Assembly: GCA_016711225.1 (NCBI GenBank)
Contig: JADJTK010000008.1
Coordinates: 186,001 to 250,000, forward strand
Direction: 5' to 3'
DNA: 64,000 bases
Source: Opitutaceae bacterium
GTDB taxonomy: Bacteria > Verrucomicrobiota > Verrucomicrobiia > Opitutales > Opitutaceae
Shown here: positions 18,012-27,003 of the stretch, piece by piece
How the letters are laid out: every line of letters begins with the position of its first letter
Numbering within the stretch: the first letter of the stretch is position 1
Notes under the pieces: generated by a model
Seen by the model: the letters and a program-made list of their open reading frames with translations, nothing else
What the model was told of the DNA's origin: nothing
Databases searched by the model: none
Translations under genes and position numbers: made by a program

Positions 18012-18710
18012 ATGAGCATACCGCAGCCCAATCCGTTCACCCGCGAGAAGCTGACCCAGGACGTCCTCAACGAATGGCAAAACGTCATTGATACGGCGGC
18101 CAAGGTATTCGCAGTTCCTGCCGGGGTGATCACCCGCGTCGACGGTGACCAGATCGAGCTGCTGCTTTCCAGCGAAACGCCCGGCAACCCGTACACCGTA
18201 GGATACACAACGCACTATCCGGACTCCGGATGGTACTGTGAGCGCACTCTGAAAAGCCGGAGGCTCAACCTCATCCCGGACGCGCGCGAGGATTCCGATT
18301 GGAAGGCCAATCCTGCGGCGGTCAGCCTGAATATGGTGTCCTACATCGGGTTGCCCATCCACCGCCCCGATGGCGGGGACTTCGGCACGGTGTGTTTCCT
18401 AGACAACAAGGCTAACCCCCACAACGAGCTGCACATCAAGATGCTTGAAATGATCAAGCGGATGCTGGAGCTGTCGCTGCGGGTGATCGCCGACAAGGAG
18501 CTTATCAATCGGCAGGAGCGGCTGTTCAACGACCTGAGCCGGATCTATCCGATCTGCAGTTACTGCAAGAAGGTCCGCGGCAAGAAGGGAGCCTGGGTCG
18601 AGGTGGAGCGCTACATCGGGGAAGTCTCCGGGGCCCTACCAACCCACGGGATCTGTCCGGAATGTATGGCCGACCTCGAGAAGAAATGGCCACAGCTAGC
18701 CCCCGAATGA
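18012..18710 (+). CDS. GAF-domain protein with C-terminal four-cysteine domain
   Basis: The product has 232 residues. Residues ~20-165 form a GAF sensor domain (RVDGDQIELLLS, then YIGLPIHRPDGGDFGTVCFL). A helical linker (~150-175) leads to a C-terminal module YPICSYCKKVRGKKGAW...VERYIGE...THGICPECMADL. It has a CxxC pair followed about 40 residues later by HGxCPxC, which could bind zinc. The sensor at 25019-26866 ends with the same module. No kinase, cyclase or output enzyme domain is present. The ATG at 18012 was chosen over an upstream start at 17949 because the upstream part is not protein-like. Ligand and output are unknown. Confidence 0.8.
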   Translation: MSIPQPNPFTREKLTQDVLNEWQNVIDTAAKVFAVPAGVITRVDGDQIELLLSSETPGNPYTVGYTTHYPDSGWYCERTLKSRRLNLIPDAREDSDWKANPAAVSLNMVSYIGLPIHRPDGGDFGTVCFLDNKANPHNELHIKMLEMIKRMLELSLRVIADKELINRQERLFNDLSRIYPICSYCKKVRGKKGAWVEVERYIGEVSGALPTHGICPECMADLEKKWPQLAPE

Positions 18711-18854
18711 GGCGGACCTGTCCACGGCGCCGGACAATCAGATCGGAGACGCGCGAGCTCAAGCCGGTCCATCCCCAGTAGTCGACAGCGCGCAGCCGCA
18801 CTCCACCGGCGAATGGCTGGACATTGCCCGGCCGCCCCGTTTGCTGGTCCGGTT

Positions 18855-19712
18855 GTGCTAGACCAGCTCACCATTCTCGCTCCCGGCTTGCTGGGCGCTT
18901 CCGTCGCAATGGCCGCCCGCCAATCCGGCTCGGCCCGCCGCATCGTCGTCTGGGCCCGCCGCCCCGAGGTGCGCGTGCAACTGGAGAGCCTGCCCTGGTG
19001 CGATGCGGTCTGCCCCACCCCCGAAGAAGCCGCCCGCGGCGCCGCCCTCGTGGTGATCTGCGCCCCGGTGGAGAACATCCCCACCCTCGCCGCCCAGATC
19101 CGCCCCCACCTATCCGCCTCCGCCATCGTCACCGACGTGGGCAGCGTGAAGGGCGAACTCTGCCGGCGCATCCAGTCCGACTATCCCGCCGGCGGCCCGG
19201 TCTTCATCGGTTCCCACCCCATGGCCGGCTCCGAGAAGACCGGACACGAGGCCGGCTCCGCCACCCTCTTCAAAGGCCGCGCCTGCTTCGTCACCCCCTT
19301 CGACGAGACTCCCCCCGCTACGGTGGAGACTCTGGTGCGCTTCTGGCACGCCCTTGGATGCGAGATCACCACGATGCATCCCGACCGCCACGACGAGATC
19401 GTCGCCCACGTTTCCCACCTGCCCCATCTCGCCGCCGCCTGCCTCTGCAGCCTGCTCGCAACCAAGAACCCGGACTGGCGCAACCTCGCCGGCCCCGGCC
19501 TGCGCGACACCACCCGCGTCGCCTCCGGCGACCCGCGGCTTTGGCGCGGTATCCTCAACGCCAATCGCGACGAGGTGCTGCGCGCCCTGCGCACCTACCA
19601 AGACGAGCTGCAGGCCCTCCACGCCGCCTTGGCCAACCGCAACGACCTCGAGCTGCTGGCCATCCTCGAGCGCAGCAAGACCTGGCGCGACAAGTTGCGC
19701 CCGATCCCATGA
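18855..19712 (+). CDS. tyrA: Prephenate/arogenate dehydrogenase (TyrA)
   Basis: The product has about 285 residues. It starts with the dinucleotide-binding fold LTILAPGLLGASVAMAARQ, a variant of GxGLxG. It continues with VICAPVENIPTL, IVTDVGSVKG and FIGSHPMAGSEKTGHEAG, the active-site region that holds the catalytic histidine. HVSHLPHLAAACL follows in the helical C-terminal domain. It oxidises prephenate or arogenate with NAD(P) on the way to tyrosine. The GTG at 18855 is three residues before the first strand and fits homologues best; an ATG at 18813 is the alternative. Its stop overlaps the aroA start by four bases (ATGA), so the two aromatic pathway genes are coupled. Confidence 0.92.
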   Translation: MLDQLTILAPGLLGASVAMAARQSGSARRIVVWARRPEVRVQLESLPWCDAVCPTPEEAARGAALVVICAPVENIPTLAAQIRPHLSASAIVTDVGSVKGELCRRIQSDYPAGGPVFIGSHPMAGSEKTGHEAGSATLFKGRACFVTPFDETPPATVETLVRFWHALGCEITTMHPDRHDEIVAHVSHLPHLAAACLCSLLATKNPDWRNLAGPGLRDTTRVASGDPRLWRGILNANRDEVLRALRTYQDELQALHAALANRNDLELLAILERSKTWRDKLRPIP

Positions 19713-21741
19713 GCAGTGCCCCGTTGCCCGCCCTGCTGCCGATCGTGCCGTTCACCCGCGCGGCCGAAGGTACCGTCACCCTACCCGGCTCGAAGAGCCT
19801 GACCAACCGCGCCCTCCTGCTGGCCGCCCTGTGCTCCCAGGGCGTGGAGCTGCGCGGCGCGCTCTTCAGCGAGGACACCGAGATCATGTCGGCCGCCCTG
19901 CGCGCCCTCGGCGTCCCCGTCGAGGCCGACGCCAGCGCGTGCACGTTCCGCGTCTCCGGCGCGGGAGACCTGCTCCCCGCCCCCACGGCCAGCCTCCACG
20001 TGGGCAACGCCGGCACCGCCGCCCGTTTCCTCACCGCGCTCTGCGCCGCCGCCGGCCGCGGGGTGTACCGCTTCGACGGAGTCGAGGCCATGCGCCGCCG
20101 TCCCATGGGCGGTCTGCTCGAGGCGCTCACCGCCCTCGGCGCTGAATTCAAGTTTCTCGGCCAACCCGGTTGTTTCCCCTTCGAGCTGCACGCCTCCGGG
20201 CTGCGCGGCGGCACGGTGGCCATCGACGCGCGCGAAAGCAGCCAGATGCTCTCCGCCCTGCTCATGGTCGCCCCGCTCGCCGCGGCGCCGCTGCAGCTCC
20301 AGCTCGTCGGCGGGGTGCGCTGGCCCTTCGTCGCCATGACGCTGCGCCAGATGGCCCAGTTCGGCCAACCCACCGCCGCGCTCGCCGCACACCCGACCGA
20401 GGCCTTCGCCCTGCCCTGGGGCCGCCCCTTCACCGCCCCCGCGGCGTACCAAATCGAACCCGACGCCACCGCCGCCTCCTACTTTCTCGCACTGCCCCTC
20501 GCCACCGGCGGCAGTGTGCGCGTGGCCGGCCTGCCCGAGGCGGGCGAAAGCCTGCAGGGGGATCTCGCCTTCGCCGGCGAACTCGCCCGCGTGGGACTGC
20601 AACTGCGGCGCGAGGCCGGGGCTCTCGTCAGCACCCGGATCGCGGGCACTCCGCTGGTCGGCATCGACGCCGACTTCAACACCTTCTCCGACACCTTCCT
20701 CACCCTCGCCGCGCTCGCCCCGCTACTCGCCGGGCCCACCACGCTGCGCGGCCTCACCCATACCCGCAAACAGGAGACCGACCGCGTGGCCGGCATGGCC
20801 GCCGAGCTGCGCCGTCTCGGCCAGGAGGTGCTCGAGACCGAAGACACCCTCACCATCACCCCGCGGCCGCTGCGCCCCGCCGAGATCACGACCTACCATG
20901 ACCACCGCTTCGCCATGGGCTTCGGGGTGCTCGGCTGCCACGACCTCCACGGCGACGGCCGCGCCTGGCTCACGGTGAACAACCCCGCCTGTTGCGCGAA
21001 GACCTTCCCGGACTTCTTCGGCGTGCTCGCCCGGTTGCGCGCAAGCTCCCATCCCCAGGCCCTGGATTCCGCCTTTGTCGTCATCGCCATCGACGGCGGC
21101 GCCGCCTCCGGCAAGTCCTCGACCTCGCGCGCCCTCAGCGAACGTTTTCACCTCCTGCACGTGGATACCGGGGCGCATTACCGCTTCGTCACCCACCAAC
21201 TGCTCGAGCGCGGCGTCTCCGCCGACGACGAGGCCGCGGTCGCCGCGGCGCTCGCCGCCCTGCCCCTGGGCACCCGCGTGGCAGGGCGCAGCTCGCTCAT
21301 CGAGATTGCCGGCCAGACCCGGGTGACGAAATCCGCGGCCCGCTGGTGAACGAGAACGTCTCCCGCTTCGCCGCCGTGCCTGCCGTGCGCCAGTTCCTTC
21401 TCGCCTACCAGCGAAGCCAAGCCCAAGTCGCCCGCGAAGGCGGTTTCCGCGGCCTCATTATGGAAGGCCGCGACATCGGCTCGGTGATCTTCCCCGACGC
21501 CGACTTCCGGTTCTACCTGCAGGCCGATCCGGTCGAACGCACCCGCCGCCGCGCCGCCGAAGGTCAAACCGACGCCATCCACGAACGCGACCGCCTCGAC
21601 GCCTCGCGCAAGACCGCGCCGCTCACCCTCCCCAACGGCGCCACTGCCATCGACTCCACCCACCTCACCCTGGCCCAAGTCGTCGACCAGCTCGCCAGCC
21701 TGATCGCGCCTCGCCTGGACCTCGCTCCTCCCACGCCATGA
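19709..21741 (+). CDS. aroA-cmk: AroA-Cmk fusion: EPSP synthase plus cytidylate kinase, with one frameshift
   Basis: The first ~440 residues are 5-enolpyruvylshikimate-3-phosphate synthase: TLPGSKSLTNRALLLAAL, VGNAGTAARFLTAL, RRRPMGGLLEAL, ESSQMLSALLM and TRKQETDRVAGMAAELRRLG. A short linker joins it to cytidylate kinase: VIAIDGGAASGKSSTSRALS (P-loop), VDTGAHYR, EGRDIGSVIFPDADFRFYL and RTRRRA. The kinase frame breaks at the CCCGGG at 21318-21323, between GQT and DEIRGPLVNENV; one extra C restores it. Cmk is usually essential, so a sequence error is the simplest explanation. AroA-Cmk fusions are known in other bacteria. The stop overlaps the plsC start (21738). Confidence 0.9.
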
Positions 21742-22367
21742 ACATGTTGTACTGGTTGTGTGGAAGCATCCTGAAGGTCACCGCCGACACCGCCTTCCGC
21801 GGCGAGAGCTACGGGGAACACCACATCCCGACCACCGGACCGATTCTGGTGGCGGCGAACCACTGCAGCCACCTCGACCCGCCGCTGCTCGGCGCGCAGA
21901 TCCCGCACCAAGTGCGTTTCTTCGCCCGCAAAACCCTCTGGAAACCCGGCATCCCCGCCTGGTGGATGGACCACATCGAGTGCATCCCCGTCGATCGCGA
22001 CGGTGCGGACGTCGGCGCCTTGAAGAAGACCATCGCCGCGCTCGGCGAGGGCGGGGTCGTCATCCTGTTTCCCGAGGGCACCCGCTCCCTCGATGGCCAG
22101 CTCCAGCCGGCCAAATCCGGTGTGGGTATGATCGCCTGCAAGACACAGGTGCCCGTGCTACCCGTGCACCTCTTCGGTTCGTTCGAGGCCTTCGGGCGCG
22201 GCGCGAAGCTGCCCCAGCCCCACCCCGTCTCCTACGTCTTTGGCCGCCCACTCCTTCCGGCCGACTACGACGATCCCGCCGCCGGCAAGCAGCGCTACCA
22301 GGTGGCCTCCGATCGCATCATGGCGGCCATCGCCGCGCTTGAGGTCCCGGCCCGTCCCCTGATCTGA
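21738..22367 (+). CDS. plsC: 1-acyl-sn-glycerol-3-phosphate acyltransferase (PlsC family)
   Basis: The product has 209 residues. The acyltransferase motifs are all present: NHCSHLD (NHx4D, residues ~39-45), the substrate-binding stretch VDRDGADVGALKKTI, FPEGTRSLDG (~113-122) and VLPVHLFGS. It transfers an acyl chain to lysophosphatidate at the inner membrane in phospholipid synthesis. Its ATG overlaps the stop of the aroA-cmk fusion by four bases, an arrangement like the common cmk-plsC gene pair. purD follows 14 bases later. The N-terminus (MLYWLCGSILK) is a short amphipathic anchor. Confidence 0.92.
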   Translation: MNMLYWLCGSILKVTADTAFRGESYGEHHIPTTGPILVAANHCSHLDPPLLGAQIPHQVRFFARKTLWKPGIPAWWMDHIECIPVDRDGADVGALKKTIAALGEGGVVILFPEGTRSLDGQLQPAKSGVGMIACKTQVPVLPVHLFGSFEAFGRGAKLPQPHPVSYVFGRPLLPADYDDPAAGKQRYQVASDRIMAAIAALEVPARPLI

Positions 22368-22381
22368 TCCCCTTTCCATCC

Positions 22382-23674
22382 ATGACACTTCCCCTTCCCC
22401 GCTCCATCCTCGTCGTCGGCTCCGGCGGGCGTGAACACGCCATTGTGACTTCCTGCCTGAAAAGTCCCGCACGTCCCCGTGTGCTGGCGGCTCCGGGCAA
22501 CGGAGGCATCGCACGCGACGTGAAGTGCTTCCCGGTGCCGGTGGACGACGTCCCCGGGCTGGTCGCCCTCGCCAAGCGCGAGCGCATCGAGTTCGTGATC
22601 GTGGGCCCCGAAGTGCCGCTCAGCCTCGGGCTCGTGGATGCGCTGATCACGGCGGGAATTCCCGCCTACGGCCCGAAACAGGACGGCGCCCGCCTGGAGG
22701 CGAGCAAGATCTTCACCAAGGAGTTGCTTCTCAAGTACAAGATCCCCACTGCACCCGCGAAGTTCTTCACCGAGGTGGCCCCCGCTCTGGCCTACCTGAA
22801 GACGCGCAAGGCCCCCTACGTGGTGAAGGCCGACGGCCTGGCCGCCGGCAAGGGCGTGGTCGTGGCCCCCACCCTGGCGGAGGCCGAGGCCGGTGTGCGC
22901 CTGATGCTCGAGGGCGGGGCCTTCGGCGCCAGCGGCCAGCGTATCCTCATCGAGGACTGCCTGCACGGCGAGGAGGCCTCGATCCACCTCGTCGTCTCCG
23001 GCCGCGAGTTTGTCGTGCTGCCCACCAGCCAGGACCACAAACGCGTGGGCGACGGCGACACCGGCCCGAACACCGGCGGCATGGGCGCGTACTCGCCGGC
23101 TGAGGTCGTCACCCCCAAGCTTCTTGAGGAGATCGAGCGCACCATCGCCCGCCCCAGCGTCGACGCCATCGCCGCCGAGGGCATCGATTTTCGCGGGACC
23201 CTCTACATCGGCATCATGCTCACCCCGAAGGGCCCGCAGGTGATCGAGTTCAACACTCGCTTCGGCGATCCGGAAACCCAGGTAATTTTCCCGCTCCTGG
23301 CCACCGACCCGGTCGCGCTACTGTGGGCCGCGGCCAACAACCGCCTGCACACCGTCAAGCTGGAGGTGAAGAGCGACTACGCGTTGTGCGTGGTGCTCGC
23401 CGCCCAGGGCTACCCCGACCAGTACCCGAAGGGCGACGCCATCACCCTGCCCCGCCTCTCGGGCGCCGGGGAGTACATCTTCCACGCCGGCACCACCGTC
23501 TCCGCCAACCGCCAGATCGTCACCAACGGCGGCCGCGTGCTCGGTGTGACCACCGTGGCCCCCACGTTGCGGCAGGCCATCAGCCGCGCCTACTCGCTGT
23601 GCGACCAGATCGGTTACGCCTCCAAATACTGCCGCCGCGACATCGGCGCCCGGCAGGTGGCCCGGCTGAAATGA
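22382..23674 (+). CDS. purD: Phosphoribosylamine-glycine ligase (GAR synthetase)
   Basis: The product has 430 residues, the usual size. It starts with ILVVGSGGREHAIV, the N-domain signature of PurD. It continues with APGNGGIARDV, the ATP-grasp elements YVVKADGLAAGKGVVVA and EEASIHLV, and the signature RFGDPETQVIFPLL. It joins phosphoribosylamine and glycine with ATP in purine synthesis. The stop overlaps the next start by four bases (23671-23674). Nothing suggests regulation of its own; it is part of the plus-strand housekeeping run. Confidence 0.96.
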   Translation: MTLPLPRSILVVGSGGREHAIVTSCLKSPARPRVLAAPGNGGIARDVKCFPVPVDDVPGLVALAKRERIEFVIVGPEVPLSLGLVDALITAGIPAYGPKQDGARLEASKIFTKELLLKYKIPTAPAKFFTEVAPALAYLKTRKAPYVVKADGLAAGKGVVVAPTLAEAEAGVRLMLEGGAFGASGQRILIEDCLHGEEASIHLVVSGREFVVLPTSQDHKRVGDGDTGPNTGGMGAYSPAEVVTPKLLEEIERTIARPSVDAIAAEGIDFRGTLYIGIMLTPKGPQVIEFNTRFGDPETQVIFPLLATDPVALLWAAANNRLHTVKLEVKSDYALCVVLAAQGYPDQYPKGDAITLPRLSGAGEYIFHAGTTVSANRQIVTNGGRVLGVTTVAPTLRQAISRAYSLCDQIGYASKYCRRDIGARQVARLK

Positions 23675-24424
23675 GCCTCCGCGCGGCCACCTTCGCCATC
23701 CTGTCGGTGGCCGCCGGCCTGTTGCCGGCGGCGCCGGCCGCCGAACCCGCGCCCCTGCCCGCGCCCGCGGGCGCGGCAACGCCGTCGAGCCCGTCGGGGC
23801 CGGCCACTCCGACCGAGACCCCAGCTCCCTCCGATCCCGCCGACCTGGGCCGGGGTCTGCGCTACTTCCGCGTGGCCGGCCTGGCCGCCGATCTCGCCAC
23901 GCTGGAGCCGGCGCTCGCCGCCGGGCCGCTGGTGCTCGACCTGCGCGCGGCCCAAGGCGATACCGTGTCCACCGCGCGCTTGCAGGAGTTGCTCCAGCGC
24001 CGCACTTCAGCCGCCGACGCCGGCCTTGTGCTCTTCGTGCTGATCGGCGCCGACACCTACGGCCATCCGCGCCGCCGTGCCGGCCGCGCCGGCCATCCTC
24101 ACCCTGGGCTATGCCAGCCCGGGGTTTGCGCCCACCCTCGCCGTGTCCACCGAGCCGGCTCTCGATCGAGCCGCCGTCGCCGCGCTGGCCGCGGGCCGCC
24201 CGGCGCGCGAACTCATCGAGGAGAAGCTCGACAAGCCGCGCTTCGACGAGGCCCGCCTCGCCCGCAACCACGCCAATGGGCGGCGCGGCGACGACGCCGC
24301 CCCCCCCGACGAGTCCAAGGAGCCACCCGCCAGCGAGGTCCCGGTTAAGGATCTCGTGTTGCAGCGGGCCGTATTTCTCCATCGCGCGCTGCTTGCCCTC
24401 GGCCGCCTTCCGCAGAAAGACTGA
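23671..24424 (+). CDS. Exported protein of unknown function, frameshifted
   Basis: A signal peptide-like start (MSLRAATFAILSVAAGLLPA) leads into a Pro/Ala/Thr-rich linker (residues ~25-60). A folded part follows: LRYFRVAGLAADLATLEPAL, LVLDLRAAQGDTVSTARLQE and LVLFVLIGADTYG. The frame then shifts near 24040-24065 and continues as AILTLGYASPGFAPTLAVST and ARELIEEKLDKPRFDEARLA to the stop at 24424. Both parts share strong GC3 bias, and together they make one ~250-residue product. I do not recognise the family; the mix of LRA, VLIGAD and TLGYASPGF suggests an alpha/beta fold. It overlaps purD by four bases and precedes the phosphatase gene by four. Confidence 0.65.
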
Positions 24425-24428
24425 GCCC

Positions 24429-24920
24429 ATGCCCTCCGCCGGCACCATCATCGTCGTCTGCACGGCCAACGTCTGCCGCAGCCCCATGGGGGAGAAGCTG
24501 CTCCGGCACGCGCTGGCGGCCGAGCCGGAGCCGCTGCGCTCGCTACAGGTGATCTCCGCCGGCATCTCCGCCGGCAGCGGGTATCCGGCCACCGGCAACT
24601 CGGTGGCGGCATTGAGGAAGGTCGGCCTTGATCTCTCCGGCCACTCCAGCCGCCCGCTCACCCAGGACCTGCTCGACGAGGCTTTGGCGGTGTTCTGCAT
24701 GACCGAGTCGCACCGGGCGATGATCGAGGTGGGCTTTGATCGCGTGCCCAAGAATCTGCACCTGTTCCGGGAGTTCGTCGGCCGCGACGGCGACACCGAG
24801 ATCCCCGACCCCTTCGGCGGCAATTTCCGCGAGTACGAGGCCTGCCGCGACAGCATGGTCGAGGCGGTGCCATCGCTGGTGAAGTTCCTGCGCAGCCAAA
24901 CCCGCGGCACCGCCGGTTGA
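24429..24920 (+). CDS. Low-molecular-weight protein tyrosine phosphatase
   Basis: The product has 163 residues. The active loop is VVCTANVCRSPMGE, a C(X)5R(S) motif with the nucleophile Cys11 and Arg17. The general acid Asp lies in IPDPFGG near residue 120. Family members act on phosphotyrosine or on phosphoarginine (YwlE type); Thr12 in the loop is shared with the arginine-phosphatase group, but this does not settle the substrate. It is cytoplasmic. It begins four bases after the unknown exported protein, so the two are probably cotranscribed. Confidence 0.9.
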   Translation: MPSAGTIIVVCTANVCRSPMGEKLLRHALAAEPEPLRSLQVISAGISAGSGYPATGNSVAALRKVGLDLSGHSSRPLTQDLLDEALAVFCMTESHRAMIEVGFDRVPKNLHLFREFVGRDGDTEIPDPFGGNFREYEACRDSMVEAVPSLVKFLRSQTRGTAG

Positions 24921-25018
24921 CGCAAGCGGGGACTGGAGAGGGACGGCGGTGAGCGAGGAACGCAGCATCGTTGCGTAAGGGAGGGAATCACGCTTACCCT
25001 GCGACAGTCCCCTCGCCC

Positions 25019-26866
25019 ATGTTCCCCCGCCCCACCTCGCTGCGGTTCGCTCTTCTGCTCACGGTCCTCGTGGCGCTGGTTCCGATTCTCGCTCTCACCC
25101 TGTTTCACGCCGCCGGCATTCGGCGACAGTTACAGGAGGAACGCCAGGCCGAGGCCTCCCGCCTCGCCGAGCAGGTGGCGGCCAGCGTGAGTCGCTATCT
25201 GGAGGGAACCCGCCAACTGCTCGTCGCGCTCTCGCACACCCCGGCGCTCCGCGCCCCCCAATCCTCGGCCGCCGTGGGCCTATTGGAAGAGCTGCGATCA
25301 ACCTCGCCGCTTTTCGCCAACCTTTCGCTGGTCCGTGGCGACGGCACCATCGCCGTTAGTGCCCTGCCGGCGCCGGCCGGGCTGATCCTGAGCGACCGCT
25401 CCTGGTTCCGCCGGCTACAGGCCAACCGCCACCTCGGACTCGGCGAGTATCAGATTGGCCGTGTCACCGACAAGGCGTCCATCACGATCGCCTGCCCCTT
25501 GTCGGGACAGACCACCGCCGGCCCGCTGGACTGCGTGATCGCCGCGCTCGACCTGCAGGTACTCCTGCAACTGCTCGACGAATTCCCCGTGCCGCCGGAG
25601 GTCGACTTGGTACTACTTGACCGCAACGGCACCGTGCTCAGTCGCCGCGGCGTGCCGCTAGCAACCAGCGGTCGGCCTTTCCCCGGCTGGAGCGCGCCGC
25701 CGAACTCACGCGCACTCTCCGCCCTGGACGAGGAGGGCCGGCCTCGAATCTTCAACTTCACCCTGGTGCCCAGTGTGGACGAGGGACTGTGGGTCGGCGT
25801 CGGCCGACTGAAGACGACGGTGCACGACGAGGCGCGGGGGGCGTTTCTACGCAGTTTCGCCGCTTCGGTGCTATGCGTGACCGTGGCGCTGTTTCTATCT
25901 TGGAGACTGGGTGAGCACCTCGTGCTGCGCCCCATCCGCCGGCTCAGCGCGGCCGCGCTCGCGCTGACCCGCGGCCGCTGGGAGGCCCGGGCCGGCATCG
26001 CCAGCGGCGCCGCCGAACTGCGCGAACTGGGCACCGCCTTCGACGCGATGGCCGGACACCTGCACCGGGAACTGGAGCAGTTGAAGTTAGATACCGCCTC
26101 GGCCGACCACCGCCAGCGCCACCAATCCACCGAGCTCGCCTCGACCCAGCAGCGCCTTCAGCAGGCGATCCAGGCCCAGCAAACTGCCGATACCGCCCGC
26201 CGCCAAAGTGAGGCCACCGCGCACGCCTTCATCGATTCAATCCCCGAGACCGCCCTGTTGCTCGACCCAGAGGGATTGGTCCTGCTCGCCAACCCGACCA
26301 GCGCCGGGCGGCTGGGGTTCACTTTGGCCGGGCTGGTCGGCTCGGACATCTTCAGCCACATGCCGGAGGATCTCGCGGCCCAGCGACGCGCCCACCTCGC
26401 CACCGTTGTGCGCACTGGTCGGCCCCTCGCCTTCGACGAACAGCGCAGCAACCGCTCCCTACACACCCAACTCACTCCGGTGCTCGACGCCTCCGGGCAG
26501 GTCAGCGCCATTGCCGCCCTTAGCTTCGACATCACCGAGCGCCAGCACATGGAGGAGCAACTGCGCCGTTCGATTGCTGAACTGGAACGTGCACTCTCCG
26601 AGGTGAAGACGCTCAGCGGCCTGCTGCCCATCTGCGCCGGCTGCAAAAAGATCCGCGACGACAAGGGCTACTGGAACCACGTTGAGCAGTATCTTCGGCA
26701 GCATACTCAGGCGGAGTTCTCGCACGGGCTCTGTCCCGACTGCATCCGACGGCTGTACCCCGAATATGCCGACGAGATCTGCCCGAGTGATCCGGGGCCG
26801 AGTGCTCCCGCAAACCCGCCCGCGCCAACTGCGCCCGAGAGCCAGCCCGGGCAGCCCCCCGTCTGA
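25019..26866 (+). CDS. Membrane sensor: Cache, HAMP, PAS and four-cysteine domain
   Basis: The product has 615 residues from the ATG at 25019. Helix 1 (~8-30) and helix 2 (~275-297) flank an extracytoplasmic dCache-like domain (ILSDRSWFRRLQANRHLGLG, typical of double Cache). A HAMP segment (RPIRRLSAAALALTRGRWEA) and a coiled coil (~345-410) follow. Next comes a PAS domain (FIDSIPETALLLDPEGLVLL, then FDITERQHMEEQL). It ends with the module LPICAGCKKIRDDKGYW...FSHGLCPDCIRRLYP, also seen in the GAF protein at 18012. No kinase, GGDEF or methyl-accepting output is present, so how it signals is unknown. The four cysteines and the histidine could bind metal. The C-terminal ~35 residues are Pro-rich. 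Confidence 0.85.
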   Translation: MFPRPTSLRFALLLTVLVALVPILALTLFHAAGIRRQLQEERQAEASRLAEQVAASVSRYLEGTRQLLVALSHTPALRAPQSSAAVGLLEELRSTSPLFANLSLVRGDGTIAVSALPAPAGLILSDRSWFRRLQANRHLGLGEYQIGRVTDKASITIACPLSGQTTAGPLDCVIAALDLQVLLQLLDEFPVPPEVDLVLLDRNGTVLSRRGVPLATSGRPFPGWSAPPNSRALSALDEEGRPRIFNFTLVPSVDEGLWVGVGRLKTTVHDEARGAFLRSFAASVLCVTVALFLSWRLGEHLVLRPIRRLSAAALALTRGRWEARAGIASGAAELRELGTAFDAMAGHLHRELEQLKLDTASADHRQRHQSTELASTQQRLQQAIQAQQTADTARRQSEATAHAFIDSIPETALLLDPEGLVLLANPTSAGRLGFTLAGLVGSDIFSHMPEDLAAQRRAHLATVVRTGRPLAFDEQRSNRSLHTQLTPVLDASGQVSAIAALSFDITERQHMEEQLRRSIAELERALSEVKTLSGLLPICAGCKKIRDDKGYWNHVEQYLRQHTQAEFSHGLCPDCIRRLYPEYADEICPSDPGPSAPANPPAPTAPESQPGQPPV

Positions 26867-26897
26867 TCTTCGGCGAATCCGGGGTCCGGCTTCCGCC

Positions 26898-26963
26898 GTA
26901 GGCAGCGTGCTTGCACGCGCCCCCCGGTTGCGTCCGTCGCAGTAGGCAGCGTGCCCGGACGCG
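26898..26963. repeat. Palindromic repeat family B, two copies
   Basis: Two copies of GTAGGCAGCGTGC... lie at 26898-26919 (core GTGCTTGCACGCG) and 26942-26963 (GTGCCCGGACGCG, more diverged). They fill the space between the convergent sensor and rsmB genes. No separate T-rich terminator is seen here. Confidence 0.65.
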
Positions 26964-27003
26964 CCCCGGTTGTGCACGCTGCGACAGAGAATCCGTCCCC
27001 GCA

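Noticed and set aside
17715..18362. N-terminal 216-codon extension of the arabinofuranosidase
   Set aside because: It overlaps the GAF gene on the opposite strand and has no folded character; a clear signal peptide starts at 17714.
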